In this document: piece after piece, positions 55,487 through 64,000 of the stretch | Layout: every line of letters begins with the position of its first letter | Numbering within the stretch: the stretch's first letter is position 1 | Assembly (NCBI RefSeq): GCF_000622895.1 | Contig: NZ_AVCC01000003.1 | Coordinates: forward strand, 29,194-93,193 | Source of the DNA: Herminiimonas sp. CN | GTDB lineage: Bacteria; Pseudomonadota; Gammaproteobacteria; Burkholderiales; Burkholderiaceae_D | DNA length: 64,000 bases | Direction of reading: 5' to 3' | Notes under the pieces: model-generated | Seen by the model: the letters and a program-made list of their open reading frames with translations, nothing else | Told to the model about the DNA's origin: nothing | Database searches by the model: none | Program-made: the position numbers and the translations under genes

Positions 55487-57148
55487 TTATTTGAGGATAA
55501 TCAGACGCCGTCCGCCCCAGTCGCGATTTCCGCCTGATATATCGAACAGAGTTGCTGGATTCCTATACATGGCAATCCCGAATGAAGAAGTTTTTTCATA
55601 AGCATTCCTGTTTATCGAAAATGACTGGAGCCAACTTGTGCCGGCAGGCAGTCGGGATGAAGATTTGTCAAGCAGAACATCGCCAGGCTTATCAATAATG
55701 CGTCCTTGCGCGTCATTCAAATGCAATGCCAAGACACTATCGATCTTGGCATCCTTCTGATTGCGCAACAAGACTGCCACATTCAATGTGTCGACTGATT
55801 GCTCCGCAACGCGAACGGCAAGAACAGCAATCCCGTTATTGAAGGTTGCCTCATCACCAACCTTAATCACCCCGGATGAAGACAGAAATGCATTTACTGC
55901 AGATGCATCCATTGCAGAAATGAGTGAAGGGCGGAAAATGGACAAGCTGATCGAGATCAATGTCAGCAATACAAAAGAGGCAGTGCTTGAACGTCCATAG
56001 GATGGAGCAGAAATGTTTCGTTCAGCAGATTGCCTGGATTCCCACCAGAATAAAATTTTCTTCCTGAACGGCTGCTCCACCCCCAGAAATAGCAGCGCGG
56101 CAAGAGTCAGGCAAAGCAGCCAGAACAGCGCGTAACCGAGCATTCCGAAAGCGCTTAGCTTGTCAGCATAGGGGTCAAGATAATTAATTACCAAAGCGTG
56201 TATCAGATAGAGCGCGAAACTGATTTCACCGAGAAAAACAAAAATCCTGAGGGACAATAGTTTGCAGATCGGGCCGCGACTCAACGCGAACACGGCAATC
56301 AGCAAGGCCCAGAACAACCACAAACCTTCATGTGCAAAGTAGTAGGCAGCAGCATTGCCGAGGCTTTGCTGGATCCCTGAGAAATTGGCTGCCGCGACCA
56401 GGGCTACCACGATTGCTAAAATTGCACCAATTTCAATCACAAGCCACTGCGCCGGAGTCCAGGTCGATGCAATGCCGTGACGCTGACGAACGAAACGGGC
56501 CACCGCAATGCCGATGGCAAACTCAAAGATGCGCACCAGCGGGTTGAAATACACCATACCCAGCAGCCCCACGCCAAGGTAGGCATCCTCGCCCGGCAAG
56601 CGTAGTTGCTGCGCAACGACCAGAATGGCGATAATGACGGTCGCCAGCGCGGCAATAGTCCAGTGCCAATAGCGTCCCCACAGCGTGATCAGCAGGGGAA
56701 ACGCCAGGTAAAAAAAGAATTCCGCCGAAATGCTCCACGCAACCCCGTTAAATGACAGCGCCCAATCGTGCAGAGGTATCCACGCCTGAACTAGGAGTAA
56801 ATTGCTGACTAGCCGCAATAGCCCGCCGGCACCGGGAAAGTAGCTTTTCCGGTCAAAGTGAAAGATCAGAAATATCCAAAGAAAACAGGTGGTGACATGC
56901 AACGGCCAGATACGGGCAAAGCGGGCAATGAAGAACCGCTGAATTTCCTGTTTGTTTGCAAATGACGGGTAGTTATAGGCAAGAATAAAGCCGCTCAAGA
57001 CAAAGAAAAATGCGACGCCTTGATTCAGCGGCGCGGCGCTGGCAATGCCCAAAGAGCCAAAGATATGGTCAGCATGGCCGATTACAATCATCGCCGCCGC
57101 AAAGAAGCGTAGCGAGGTTAGCGCGTCGAGTTTTTGGGGCCTGTTCAT
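55487..57148 (-). CDS. acyltransferase-3 family protein with C-terminal soluble domain
   Basis: A 553-residue inner-membrane protein. Residues about 5-370 form an Acyl_transf_3 (OafA-type) bundle of ten or so helices: KLDALTSLRFFAAAMIVIGH, then GVAFFFVLSGFILAYNYPS. The family arginine RFF and histidine are in place. It probably transfers acetyl or another acyl group to the polysaccharide. After one more membrane helix (SFVLLTLISISLSIF) comes a beta-rich soluble domain of about 130 residues (FNNGIAVLAVRVAEQSVDTLNVAVLL, RLPAGTSWLQSFSIN), not an SGNH hydrolase as in some OafA proteins. Start at 57148 (MNRPQKLDALT) has AGAGG upstream. Confidence 0.85.
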   Translation of the reverse strand: MNRPQKLDALTSLRFFAAAMIVIGHADHIFGSLGIASAAPLNQGVAFFFVLSGFILAYNYPSFANKQEIQRFFIARFARIWPLHVTTCFLWIFLIFHFDRKSYFPGAGGLLRLVSNLLLVQAWIPLHDWALSFNGVAWSISAEFFFYLAFPLLITLWGRYWHWTIAALATVIIAILVVAQQLRLPGEDAYLGVGLLGMVYFNPLVRIFEFAIGIAVARFVRQRHGIASTWTPAQWLVIEIGAILAIVVALVAAANFSGIQQSLGNAAAYYFAHEGLWLFWALLIAVFALSRGPICKLLSLRIFVFLGEISFALYLIHALVINYLDPYADKLSAFGMLGYALFWLLCLTLAALLFLGVEQPFRKKILFWWESRQSAERNISAPSYGRSSTASFVLLTLISISLSIFRPSLISAMDASAVNAFLSSSGVIKVGDEATFNNGIAVLAVRVAEQSVDTLNVAVLLRNQKDAKIDSVLALHLNDAQGRIIDKPGDVLLDKSSSRLPAGTSWLQSFSINRNAYEKTSSFGIAMYRNPATLFDISGGNRDWGGRRLIILK

Positions 57149-57307
57149 GCCAGGAAGTGCCTCTAATAGTGAAAGATGGTCGGTGATCGTCGAGTGCGTT
57201 GCATCATATCCCCGAGTTGGGCATATGCAGCGTACAGCTTTCCAAGCAAACACTCTATCGCAGGCAGGTCGGCTTTTAACCCGATACCGGACGCTTCAAA
57301 GCCCGCT

Positions 57308-58642
57308 TTAAAGTCCGTAAACCGCAAATGTTTCCCTCGCCATGATCTCGGAAGACCGCTCGTATCGGGTTGTTTTTGATAATTCCTGAAGGTGGCCGGG
57401 GGTTTCGACCAGCGTGCGCAACTTCAGCGTCAAGTCATCGATATCGCCGCGTGCAAAGGCCTCGCCATTCAGGCCCGGCTCAAGAAATTCCGTCATTCCG
57501 GCTACATCGGAGACCAGGACCGGCGTGTGCGTGGCCAGCGAGTTCAATAACACCAGCGGGCTGTTCTCGTACCAGCGCGACGGGATCACCAGCAGATCCA
57601 TGTCGCGCAGGATGTCGGCCATCTGTTCTTTGGCAAAGGTGCCCATGAAGCGCACGTCGAGATCATGTGCCAGCGTTTTGAGCATTGCCATGTAGGCCGG
57701 GTCCTGGTCTGCAGGGCCGTATATCCTGAGCTCTGCCGCTCCTCGCTCCAGGCGCGCAAAGGCTTCAATCAACAGATCGGTGCCTTTGTGCGGAGCAATC
57801 TGCCCGATAAAGCCGATTACCTGCGGTTGGCCGGGGGCCCGGACTGGTTTCGGGCGACGGTCGATATCTACTCCAAACCAGATTCCCTGCATCGGCACCC
57901 GGATGCCATTGGCGATATATGCCTGCTTCAGGAATGCGGTCGGCGCGACGGCCGCTTTGTAGCCGGCATTGTACAAGCTGCCCAATGTATCGGGCCGGCG
58001 TGCGATATCCTCGATCAGGCCGTCAATCGGACCGCCACGCAGGCCCGGCAGGCGGCGCAGCAGGTTGGCGCCGCCTGCCAGCCACTGTGCCGATTGCGGT
58101 GTCGCACCATGGCGCATCCAGCGATTCGCATGCGGGCTGCGCGACGCATCCTTGATATGGCAGGCAATGCAATTGGTTCTGGACGGCGAAGGGCCTTTGC
58201 AAAGATCGCCATTCGCGGCCTCCAGCTTATTGTTAAGGCAGAAGCCGAAAAAATCCGTAAAAGTGGCAAAGGTGGGCACACCCATGGCCTGCGTCACTTC
58301 CAGCAATGCTGCGGTATGGTTGATCAGATGGGTTACATGTACCAGATCCGGCCGCAAATCCTGCAACACCTGTTCCAGTGCAGGGCGCATCTGCGGCTGG
58401 TAGTAGGTTTCCTTGACGCGGCTGTGCGGAATCTGGTTTTTGTCGATGCAAACCACCGGAATACCCTGGTATTCATATCGGGTCAGCAAGCTTGTCGCCG
58501 CAGCCTCGCCCTGAAAGATCGCCGACACCACGGTGACGTCGTGCCCCCAGGACTGGTAATGACGCGCCAGCTCAAGCGTATAAGTCTCTGTGCCGTAGAA
58601 GTGCTCCGGGAAAAAACAATGCACAAAAAAAACTATTTTCAT
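57308..58642 (-). CDS. family 4 glycosyltransferase
   Basis: A 444-residue GT-B enzyme, similar in layout to the 447-residue enzyme at 53037. It opens MKIVFFVHCFFPEHFYGTETYTLELARHYQSWGH. The donor domain has VIGFIGQIAPHKGTDLLIEAF and the segment RWYENSPLVLLNSLA. The second Glu of EX7E is replaced by Asn. A cysteine-rich insert in the N-terminal half (FCLNNKLEAANGDLCKGPSPSRTNCIACHI) is also found, in shorter form, in the other GT4 and could bind a metal. The start overlaps the stop of the upstream fusion gene by four bases. Confidence 0.87.
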   Translation of the reverse strand: MKIVFFVHCFFPEHFYGTETYTLELARHYQSWGHDVTVVSAIFQGEAAATSLLTRYEYQGIPVVCIDKNQIPHSRVKETYYQPQMRPALEQVLQDLRPDLVHVTHLINHTAALLEVTQAMGVPTFATFTDFFGFCLNNKLEAANGDLCKGPSPSRTNCIACHIKDASRSPHANRWMRHGATPQSAQWLAGGANLLRRLPGLRGGPIDGLIEDIARRPDTLGSLYNAGYKAAVAPTAFLKQAYIANGIRVPMQGIWFGVDIDRRPKPVRAPGQPQVIGFIGQIAPHKGTDLLIEAFARLERGAAELRIYGPADQDPAYMAMLKTLAHDLDVRFMGTFAKEQMADILRDMDLLVIPSRWYENSPLVLLNSLATHTPVLVSDVAGMTEFLEPGLNGEAFARGDIDDLTLKLRTLVETPGHLQELSKTTRYERSSEIMARETFAVYGL

Positions 58643-61600
58643 TTGGCAGCAGGCCCGGCGATAACGTCCTGATAAATCGTGCCGTATGCTGAAATCATGG
58701 CTTCCACAGAAAAATTCCCTTGCGCGCGAGTGCGCTGGAAGGCACCGATCTGCGCGCGGTCAGTGGGGAATTCAAGCAGCCGCACGATAATATCGGACAA
58801 CATTTCGGCATTTTCTGGTTCTGCCAGCAGGGTCCGGTCTGCCACTATTTCCCCTATTGCGCCAATATCGTAGCCCACCACCGGCACCCGCATATTCATC
58901 GCAAACAGGCTGACCTGGCCGAAACTTTCTTTCCAGACCGGCGCCACAAAGACCGACATGCGGCGATACAGGTTTGGCAGCTCATCGTAACTGACGTATC
59001 CCGTGAATTCAAAATTGTCAGTCAGTCCTGCATCGGCAACCACTTGTTGGAAGGGTTCCAGCAAGCTGCCGCCGCCGATGATCAAAACACGAGTAGCAGG
59101 GCGTTTTTGGACTGCTTTGATAAATGGAACAATGGCGTTCTCGTTGAGTTTGTCCGGTTCCAGTCGATACACCATCCCGACGCAGTCATCAGCCTGCGGT
59201 TCGTCGGATGGGCGGTCAAAGTGCGAGAAATCCGAGCCTGGATAGACCGTGACATGGGACGGATGATTGTGACCGAATACATTTCGCACATAGTCGCTGA
59301 CATAAACATAGCGTCGAACCGCCTCGGACATGAAGGGCGCTATCGGCGTATTGATGTTCTCGATTACCGGGATGCCCAGCCGGTTTGCTGCCGCTATCGC
59401 CTTCGCGTACCAGGGTTCATCGCAATCGCCCCAGTAATGAACATGAATCAGGTCCGGCTTGCGCTGCGAAAAATGGTCAACGAATAGTTGCGCATTTTTG
59501 GGATGGCGAAACTCCGTAATGTCCACTCCGGTATAAGCAGGCGGCGAGGGAATGAAACTGGTCACGACGCTGTGTGCATAATGCGTGCCAAGATGCTCAT
59601 GCAAGTCAATTACCAGGCGCGATGAGCCGCCGGTCATGAAGTTCGCGATGACATGCAGCACATGCGGACGGTCCTCGATGGCGGGAACAGGCTGTTGCAC
59701 CGCATAGGCAGCGCTCTGGTTCGAGTCGGAAGGCGGCACCGGATTGCTTGCCGCGACGCCCATTTTGAGCCGGTTCGTCAGCGGCGCCAGTTTTGCGCGC
59801 AGTCGCGCCGGCGTCGCCATCGCCCCGATCAGATACGCAATGCGGGCCAGTTTGCGCGGGCTCCAGGGTTGCAACAGAACGGCGTCCCGCAGCCGGAACA
59901 ATTTACTGTTCCGCATTGCCAGCAGCGCAGCTTCTGAACGCACGAGTTCCATTTTGATATGGTGCCGCGCAGTCTCCGAACGCGCGAGTTCCGCCTCGAC
60001 ATTGGCAAGTATTTCCCTTGTTTTCTGGCCGCGCCGCAATAAATCCTGGCTATGTTCCCACGCCTGGTAGGTTGCAAAGCGCTGCTGATTCAGATTTTTT
60101 TCTGCCTCCAGCGTGACCTGAATAAAATCCACCGAGCGGTCAAATTCGCACAAGCCGGCACTCTGTGCAAGCGGTGCATGGGAGCAAATGGCAATATAGG
60201 CCAACGGCTTGTCTGCCGCCGTTTTGGAAGCAAATTCATCGAATCCGGTCGTGTCGCGCTGAGGGTTTGACTGTTCCGCAATCAGCACACTCGGCGCCAC
60301 CCACTGCCGCAGTATGCGCACATGGGCAAAGTGCGGACTCAACAGTTCCAGGAATTCCGTTTCGCTCATTTCCCGCAGATGGTACGGATTGTCGCCGTAC
60401 ATCGCCGTTACTTCCGGATTCGGGGTGGAAATCACAAACTGGCCGGTCGGTGTCAATAAGCGCGCAACATTGCGTATGGTTTCGATTTGCGTCGGATGCG
60501 TCACGTGCTCGATCATCTCGAAACACGTAATCAGATCAAACGATTGATCCTGCAATCCTGCCCCCAGATCATCCCTCCGGTCGAAATTCAAGATCGGATT
60601 GCGATGTGTTTGCCTGGCCCAGCGTAACGCTGCGGCATCGATATCGAGCCCCGTCACGGACTGCGCGACTGTGGCCAGCAGCGCCGAGCCATAGCCGGTG
60701 CCGCAGCCAAAATCGAGCACCCGTGCATTGGCCGCAAAGGCCTTCGCAAACAGATAGCGTGGCAAATGTTCGTATTCAGCGATTTTCGACCAGGTGCCCG
60801 GCACATAGCGCTCCTGCATGAAACCCGCAAAATCGCTGCCGGACGCGGTGCAGACGATACCGGCGTACTGCGCCAGTCCATCGTTGAGCGCAAAGGACTC
60901 GTCCGGATAGCGTTGCCGGTTCGGCCCGGTCTCGTCATGCAAGCCTTGCACCTCGATCGAAGCAAAATGCAGCCGCTGCAGCAGGACCGTCAACGCCTGG
61001 GCCGAAAAATACACCAGATGAGACGGCGGATGACGATACGCCCAGTCAGCCGGCCGGGCGACCGCCGTCAGCGAGCGCGCATTCGGCGTCGAAATAATCA
61101 CCTTGGTCCTGGGCGTGATCGCCCCTTTGGCAAACAGCGTATAGAAAAGATGGTAGGGGTCGGCCAGATGTTCGATCACATCGAACAAGATGATCAAATC
61201 GAACGCATGCGGAATCAGCTGATCGATATCATCGACCACGAAAATCGCATTGCCGTGGCGCTCCATAGCCACTTGTCTGGCGTGCGCCGAAATTTCCACT
61301 CCAAAGCATTTCCAGCCGCGCTGGTGCGCCTTGGCCAGATGGGTGCCGTAGCCGCAACCAACGTCAAGAATCGACAAACCGGCGGCATCCGCGCCAAAAG
61401 AGTCCAGAACAGCATCAAAAAACGGTAGCACCGGCGCTGTCTGCGCATCGTAATTCTGGTAACCGCCGCGCTCGCCGCCCTCAAACCAGGCCGCACGGTC
61501 ATAGTAGGCCCGCAGCGCTGCCTTATCCGGCACCGGAAACACGAAATCGGTCGCGCATTGCGGGCAACGTAAAATCCGGTGGCCGTCCACTGCGCATAAA

Positions 61601-61710
61601 TATTGCGTGTCAGATGCAGCGCATACCGGGCAGGCAGCGCCGGAAAGGTCTTGCGCGAACGATGCCGCTTCAGAATCAGGATGTTTTAACAATTCAGTTC
61701 TCAGTGTCAT
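58639..61710 (-). CDS. methyltransferase - methyltransferase - glycosyltransferase fusion (1023 aa)
   Basis: One long protein with several modules. A zinc ribbon (C27, C30, C49, C52) is followed by a SAM methyltransferase (about residues 95-260, LDVGCGYGTHLA). A second SAM methyltransferase (about 318-490, LDFGCGTGYGSALL) has HVTHPTQIETIRN downstream. A coiled-coil stretch (about 545-615, ILANVEAELARSETARHH) then leads to a GT4 domain (about 690-1015). The GT4 signature reads KESFGQVSLFAMNM, so the second Glu of EX7E is Phe. It overlaps the next gene by four bases. It may both methylate and extend or cap the glycan, possibly acting as the chain-terminating enzyme recognised before Wzt export. 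Confidence 0.87.
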   Translation of the reverse strand: MTLRTELLKHPDSEAASFAQDLSGAACPVCAASDTQYLCAVDGHRILRCPQCATDFVFPVPDKAALRAYYDRAAWFEGGERGGYQNYDAQTAPVLPFFDAVLDSFGADAAGLSILDVGCGYGTHLAKAHQRGWKCFGVEISAHARQVAMERHGNAIFVVDDIDQLIPHAFDLIILFDVIEHLADPYHLFYTLFAKGAITPRTKVIISTPNARSLTAVARPADWAYRHPPSHLVYFSAQALTVLLQRLHFASIEVQGLHDETGPNRQRYPDESFALNDGLAQYAGIVCTASGSDFAGFMQERYVPGTWSKIAEYEHLPRYLFAKAFAANARVLDFGCGTGYGSALLATVAQSVTGLDIDAAALRWARQTHRNPILNFDRRDDLGAGLQDQSFDLITCFEMIEHVTHPTQIETIRNVARLLTPTGQFVISTPNPEVTAMYGDNPYHLREMSETEFLELLSPHFAHVRILRQWVAPSVLIAEQSNPQRDTTGFDEFASKTAADKPLAYIAICSHAPLAQSAGLCEFDRSVDFIQVTLEAEKNLNQQRFATYQAWEHSQDLLRRGQKTREILANVEAELARSETARHHIKMELVRSEAALLAMRNSKLFRLRDAVLLQPWSPRKLARIAYLIGAMATPARLRAKLAPLTNRLKMGVAASNPVPPSDSNQSAAYAVQQPVPAIEDRPHVLHVIANFMTGGSSRLVIDLHEHLGTHYAHSVVTSFIPSPPAYTGVDITEFRHPKNAQLFVDHFSQRKPDLIHVHYWGDCDEPWYAKAIAAANRLGIPVIENINTPIAPFMSEAVRRYVYVSDYVRNVFGHNHPSHVTVYPGSDFSHFDRPSDEPQADDCVGMVYRLEPDKLNENAIVPFIKAVQKRPATRVLIIGGGSLLEPFQQVVADAGLTDNFEFTGYVSYDELPNLYRRMSVFVAPVWKESFGQVSLFAMNMRVPVVGYDIGAIGEIVADRTLLAEPENAEMLSDIIVRLLEFPTDRAQIGAFQRTRAQGNFSVEAMISAYGTIYQDVIAGPAAK

Positions 61711-61719
61711 GTAGTGTCA

Positions 61720-62934
61720 TCAGGTTGCTGCCGGTAGCGGCTGCCAGCTGATCGGATGAATGAATTTGCCCCAGGTCGGATAGTTCGCATCCACCGTAAA
61801 ACCCGGCAATATCCCCGTCATGCCATAGCAGATCGCCAGGTCCTGCGAATATGCGGCCAGTGCAATGCGATAATCGCCGGGTGCCAGGCACAGCGCATCC
61901 AGCGTGATTTGCCCCATGACGGTTTCGCCCTTCCGGCATGCCGGCCACACCACCGACGCCTCGCGGCTGGTCTGGCCAATCAGCCAGTCGCCATCGGCGC
62001 GGTAAATGCTCAGGCCGAAAATACTCGGCTCCAAAGCCGCCAGCGCAGCCAGAGTGAAACAAATCGTCACCTGCTCTCCAACCGCGAACTGCGGCGTTGT
62101 CTGGCCGTCTCTGTTGGACACCCGCAACTCGGTAAAGTGCGCCAGCCCGGTATCCTGCTGGGTGATGATTGCATCTTTCGGCAACGCATCCGCCGCATTC
62201 CCCAGCGAAGCGACGTAATAATCGCGGCCTACCTGCACCGGATCGCCAGCCTGCATCAGGCGGCCCTGATCGAGCCAGATCACGCGGTTGCAGAGCAACT
62301 GCGTGGTGCTCAGATCGTGCGACACGAACAGGATAGTGGTGCCATTGTCCGACATGCTGCGAATGCGTGCCATGCACTTGTTTTGGAATGCAATATCGCC
62401 CACGGAGAGCGCCTCGTCCACAATCAGGATGTCCGGCTCGACCGCTACTGCAATCGAAAAGGCCAGCCGCATATACATGCCGCTGCTATAGGTCTTGACC
62501 GGCTGCTCCAGATGATCGCCAATATCGGCGAACGCCACAATCTGCTCGAAGCAGGCCTCGGTCTGCGCGGTCGTCAGCCCCAGGATCGCTGCGTTCATGA
62601 AGATGTTTTCGCGCCCGGTGAATTCCGGGTTAAAGCCCGCGCCCAGCTCCAGCAGCGCCGCCACCCGGCCGCTGACCCTGACCGATCCGCTGCTCGGCGC
62701 CAGCGTTCCGCACAGAATCTGCAGCAGTGTCGACTTGCCGGAACCGTTGCGGCCGATAATCCCCACCATTTCGCCGCGCCGCACCGAAAACGAAATATCC
62801 TGCAACGCCGCAAACTCGCTGTACAGCTTTTTGCGCGAACCAAACAATCCCTGCAACAGGCGATGATGCGGCTTGTGATAAATCTGGTAGCTTTTGGACA
62901 GCGCGCCCACTTCGATCACGGTTTCAGAGAACAT
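61720..62934 (-). CDS. wzt: polysaccharide ABC transporter ATPase with carbohydrate-binding tail (Wzt)
   Basis: A 404-residue ATPase. The first 250 residues hold the ATPase: Walker A GRNGSGKST, signature YSSGMYMRLAF and Walker B ILIVDEALSVGD. The remaining 150 residues form a beta-rich Wzt_C-type domain (RVSNRDGQTTPQFAVGEQV, DALCLAPGDYRIALAAYS) that in Wzt proteins recognises the finished, capped glycan. It works with the Wzm permease to flip undecaprenyl-linked polysaccharide. The start at 62934 (MFSETVIEVGAL) overlaps wzm by 11 bases. The presence of the tail fits a chain-terminated polymer, and thus a terminating enzyme in the locus. Confidence 0.92.
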   Translation of the reverse strand: MFSETVIEVGALSKSYQIYHKPHHRLLQGLFGSRKKLYSEFAALQDISFSVRRGEMVGIIGRNGSGKSTLLQILCGTLAPSSGSVRVSGRVAALLELGAGFNPEFTGRENIFMNAAILGLTTAQTEACFEQIVAFADIGDHLEQPVKTYSSGMYMRLAFSIAVAVEPDILIVDEALSVGDIAFQNKCMARIRSMSDNGTTILFVSHDLSTTQLLCNRVIWLDQGRLMQAGDPVQVGRDYYVASLGNAADALPKDAIITQQDTGLAHFTELRVSNRDGQTTPQFAVGEQVTICFTLAALAALEPSIFGLSIYRADGDWLIGQTSREASVVWPACRKGETVMGQITLDALCLAPGDYRIALAAYSQDLAICYGMTGILPGFTVDANYPTWGKFIHPISWQPLPAAT

Positions 62935-63742
62935 CTGAAAACCCTTTCCGCGTTTTCTGGAACCAGGCAAACCCGGCCCAGCAAACCAGCCCGCTCAGCA
63001 GCATGAACAGACCGAACAGCGGCCAATCCGGTGCTTTGCCCCAAATCAGCACATTCCTCACCTGTTCAATGATAAAAGTCAGCGGATTGGCGTAAATCAA
63101 AGGGCGGTATGCCAGCGGCAGCGCCGATACCGGAAAGAACACCGGCGATAGAAACATCAGAATCGTCGTCAGCATCCCCACCGTCTGCGCCACATCGCGC
63201 ACATATACGCCGAACGCCGCCAGAAACCAGGACAAGCCCATCGTCAGCAATACCAGCGGCAGCAACATCAGCGGCAGCCATACTATCGTCCACTGCAGGA
63301 AGCCATGAGTCGCAACGTAGAACGCCAGCCAGACCAGCAGGCTGACAGCGCCATGAAACAGCGTCGAGCCCAGCGCCACCCATGGCAGAATCTCGAGCGG
63401 AAACACCACTTTCTTCACATAATTGACATTGCCGACGATCAGGGACGGCGCCCGGTTGATGCACTCTGCAAACAGGTTAAACACGATCATGCCGGCAAAC
63501 AATACGACTGCAAATTCAGTTCTGCTCTCGCTGCCGCCGCTCCAGCGCGCCTTGAACACCACGCTAAACACAAATGTGTAAATCGACAGCATCACGATCG
63601 GGTTGAAAAAGGACCACAAAATGCCCAGCATCGAGCCGCGATAACGGCCCACCACCTCGCGCCTGGTCAGCGCCAGGATCAAGCGCCGGTGCGTGGTGAA
63701 ACTGCGTAGCATCGCCTGCGGCGACAAGGAAAACTGTTGCAT
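62924..63742 (-). CDS. wzm: polysaccharide ABC transporter permease (Wzm)
   Basis: A 272-residue ABC-2 type permease with six membrane helices. The N-terminus LTRREVVGRYRGSMLGILWSFFNPIVMLSIYTFVF is diagnostic of Wzm/TagG-type exporters of O-antigen or teichoic acid. It should form the channel for the undecaprenyl-pyrophosphate-linked glycan. Start at 63742 (MQQFSLSPQAM) is set by the family; the open frame continues to 63844 without a convincing ribosome site. It is the first gene of the minus-strand locus visible in the window. Confidence 0.92.
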   Translation of the reverse strand: MQQFSLSPQAMLRSFTTHRRLILALTRREVVGRYRGSMLGILWSFFNPIVMLSIYTFVFSVVFKARWSGGSESRTEFAVVLFAGMIVFNLFAECINRAPSLIVGNVNYVKKVVFPLEILPWVALGSTLFHGAVSLLVWLAFYVATHGFLQWTIVWLPLMLLPLVLLTMGLSWFLAAFGVYVRDVAQTVGMLTTILMFLSPVFFPVSALPLAYRPLIYANPLTFIIEQVRNVLIWGKAPDWPLFGLFMLLSGLVCWAGFAWFQKTRKGFSDVL

Positions 63743-64000
63743 CGAGGTTCCGGGAAATACCGCATGAATGGGTTGCGCTGACGGCAAATGCACGCAAAAT
63801 CGGGGTGCTTCCTGGCAGTCAACACGACAACGCCAGGGGGGCAAATCCCCGCCGGTAAAAACCCAACATTATAACGAACGTTAGCGCCAGCCCGGAGCTT
63901 GGCTTTAACCTTGCCAAGACGAATGGCATGAAGGCTATTGTTGAGCAACCAACACACCATATCGTCCACGAAAAACACGAAAGACACGAAAAACTTTTTA
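63743..64000. other. intergenic region upstream of the polysaccharide locus
   Basis: No gene is visible in the last 258 bp. Three tandem nonamers (CACGAAAAA, CACGAAAGA, CACGAAAAA; 63967-63993) lie at the right edge and resemble the array at 9206-9241 in both period and core. The promoter of the polysaccharide operon should lie here on the minus strand, but I cannot assign it. Confidence 0.5.

Noticed and set aside
63679..63987. Short minus-strand frame at the right edge
   Set aside because: It overlaps the start of wzm and its first codons are made of the CACGAA tandem repeat.

Overview
The window looks like a 64-kb chromosomal segment of a GC-rich betaproteobacterium. The combination of a fused isobutyryl-CoA mutase, an Lrp/LysE divergent pair, a Nac-like LysR regulator, an AcnA-type aconitase and an aryl-polyene-type lipid cluster fits Burkholderiales, most likely Oxalobacteraceae. 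That placement is inferred from gene content only; no rRNA or tRNA gene is visible.

Layout. 1-8.1 kb: the 3' part of a GAF-PAS-PAS-GGDEF-EAL c-di-GMP protein, aconitase, two small orphan genes and guanine deaminase. 8.3-21.4 kb: a type II PKS/fatty-acid-like cluster of the aryl polyene (APE) kind. It has twelve tightly packed plus-strand genes (ACP, COG4648 membrane protein, adenylating ligase, dehydratase, LpxL-like acyltransferase, LolA-like carrier, MMPL exporter, alpha/beta hydrolase, NodB-type deacetylase, ketosynthase, Cys-less ketosynthase-like partner, second dehydratase, ketoreductase), met from the other strand by a GT2 glycosyltransferase and a PlsC acyltransferase. 22-31 kb: housekeeping and small genes (DUF3135, EttA, DUF2721, patatin, PRC-barrel, DUF3309, CHRD lipoprotein, SRPBCC, a CDF metal exporter, a DUF2520-type protein). 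31.3-40.9 kb: a Crp/Fnr regulator divergent from an operon that places a LivFGHM-type ABC importer between two CoA-ligase genes, probably for uptake and activation of an organic (perhaps aromatic) acid. 41-44.5 kb: a phosphoribosyltransferase, FadD and an AT-rich orphan gene with a HEPN-like motif. 44.6-50.3 kb: IcmF, LysR, Lrp and LysE. 50.5-63.7 kb: a GGDEF protein beside a minus-strand polysaccharide locus: Wzm/Wzt exporter, a 1023-residue methyltransferase-methyltransferase-glycosyltransferase fusion, two GT4 enzymes, an acyltransferase with a soluble tail, an NAD-dependent epimerase, a GT2, and the stump of another GT2.

The clearest structure not explained by genes is an interspersed intergenic repeat of about 70-78 bp, found here in seven diverged copies in both orientations. 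Its ends are conserved: GGGTATG-like on the 5' side, AAAATAC then GTATATTTT on the 3' side. Two classes of GTAG-type REP palindromes also occur, including a perfect inverted pair with 26-nt arms. Other notable signals are a perfect 20-bp palindrome before icmF, a 22-bp palindrome in the Crp/Fnr-ligase intergenic region, and a perfect inverted repeat between lrp and lysE.
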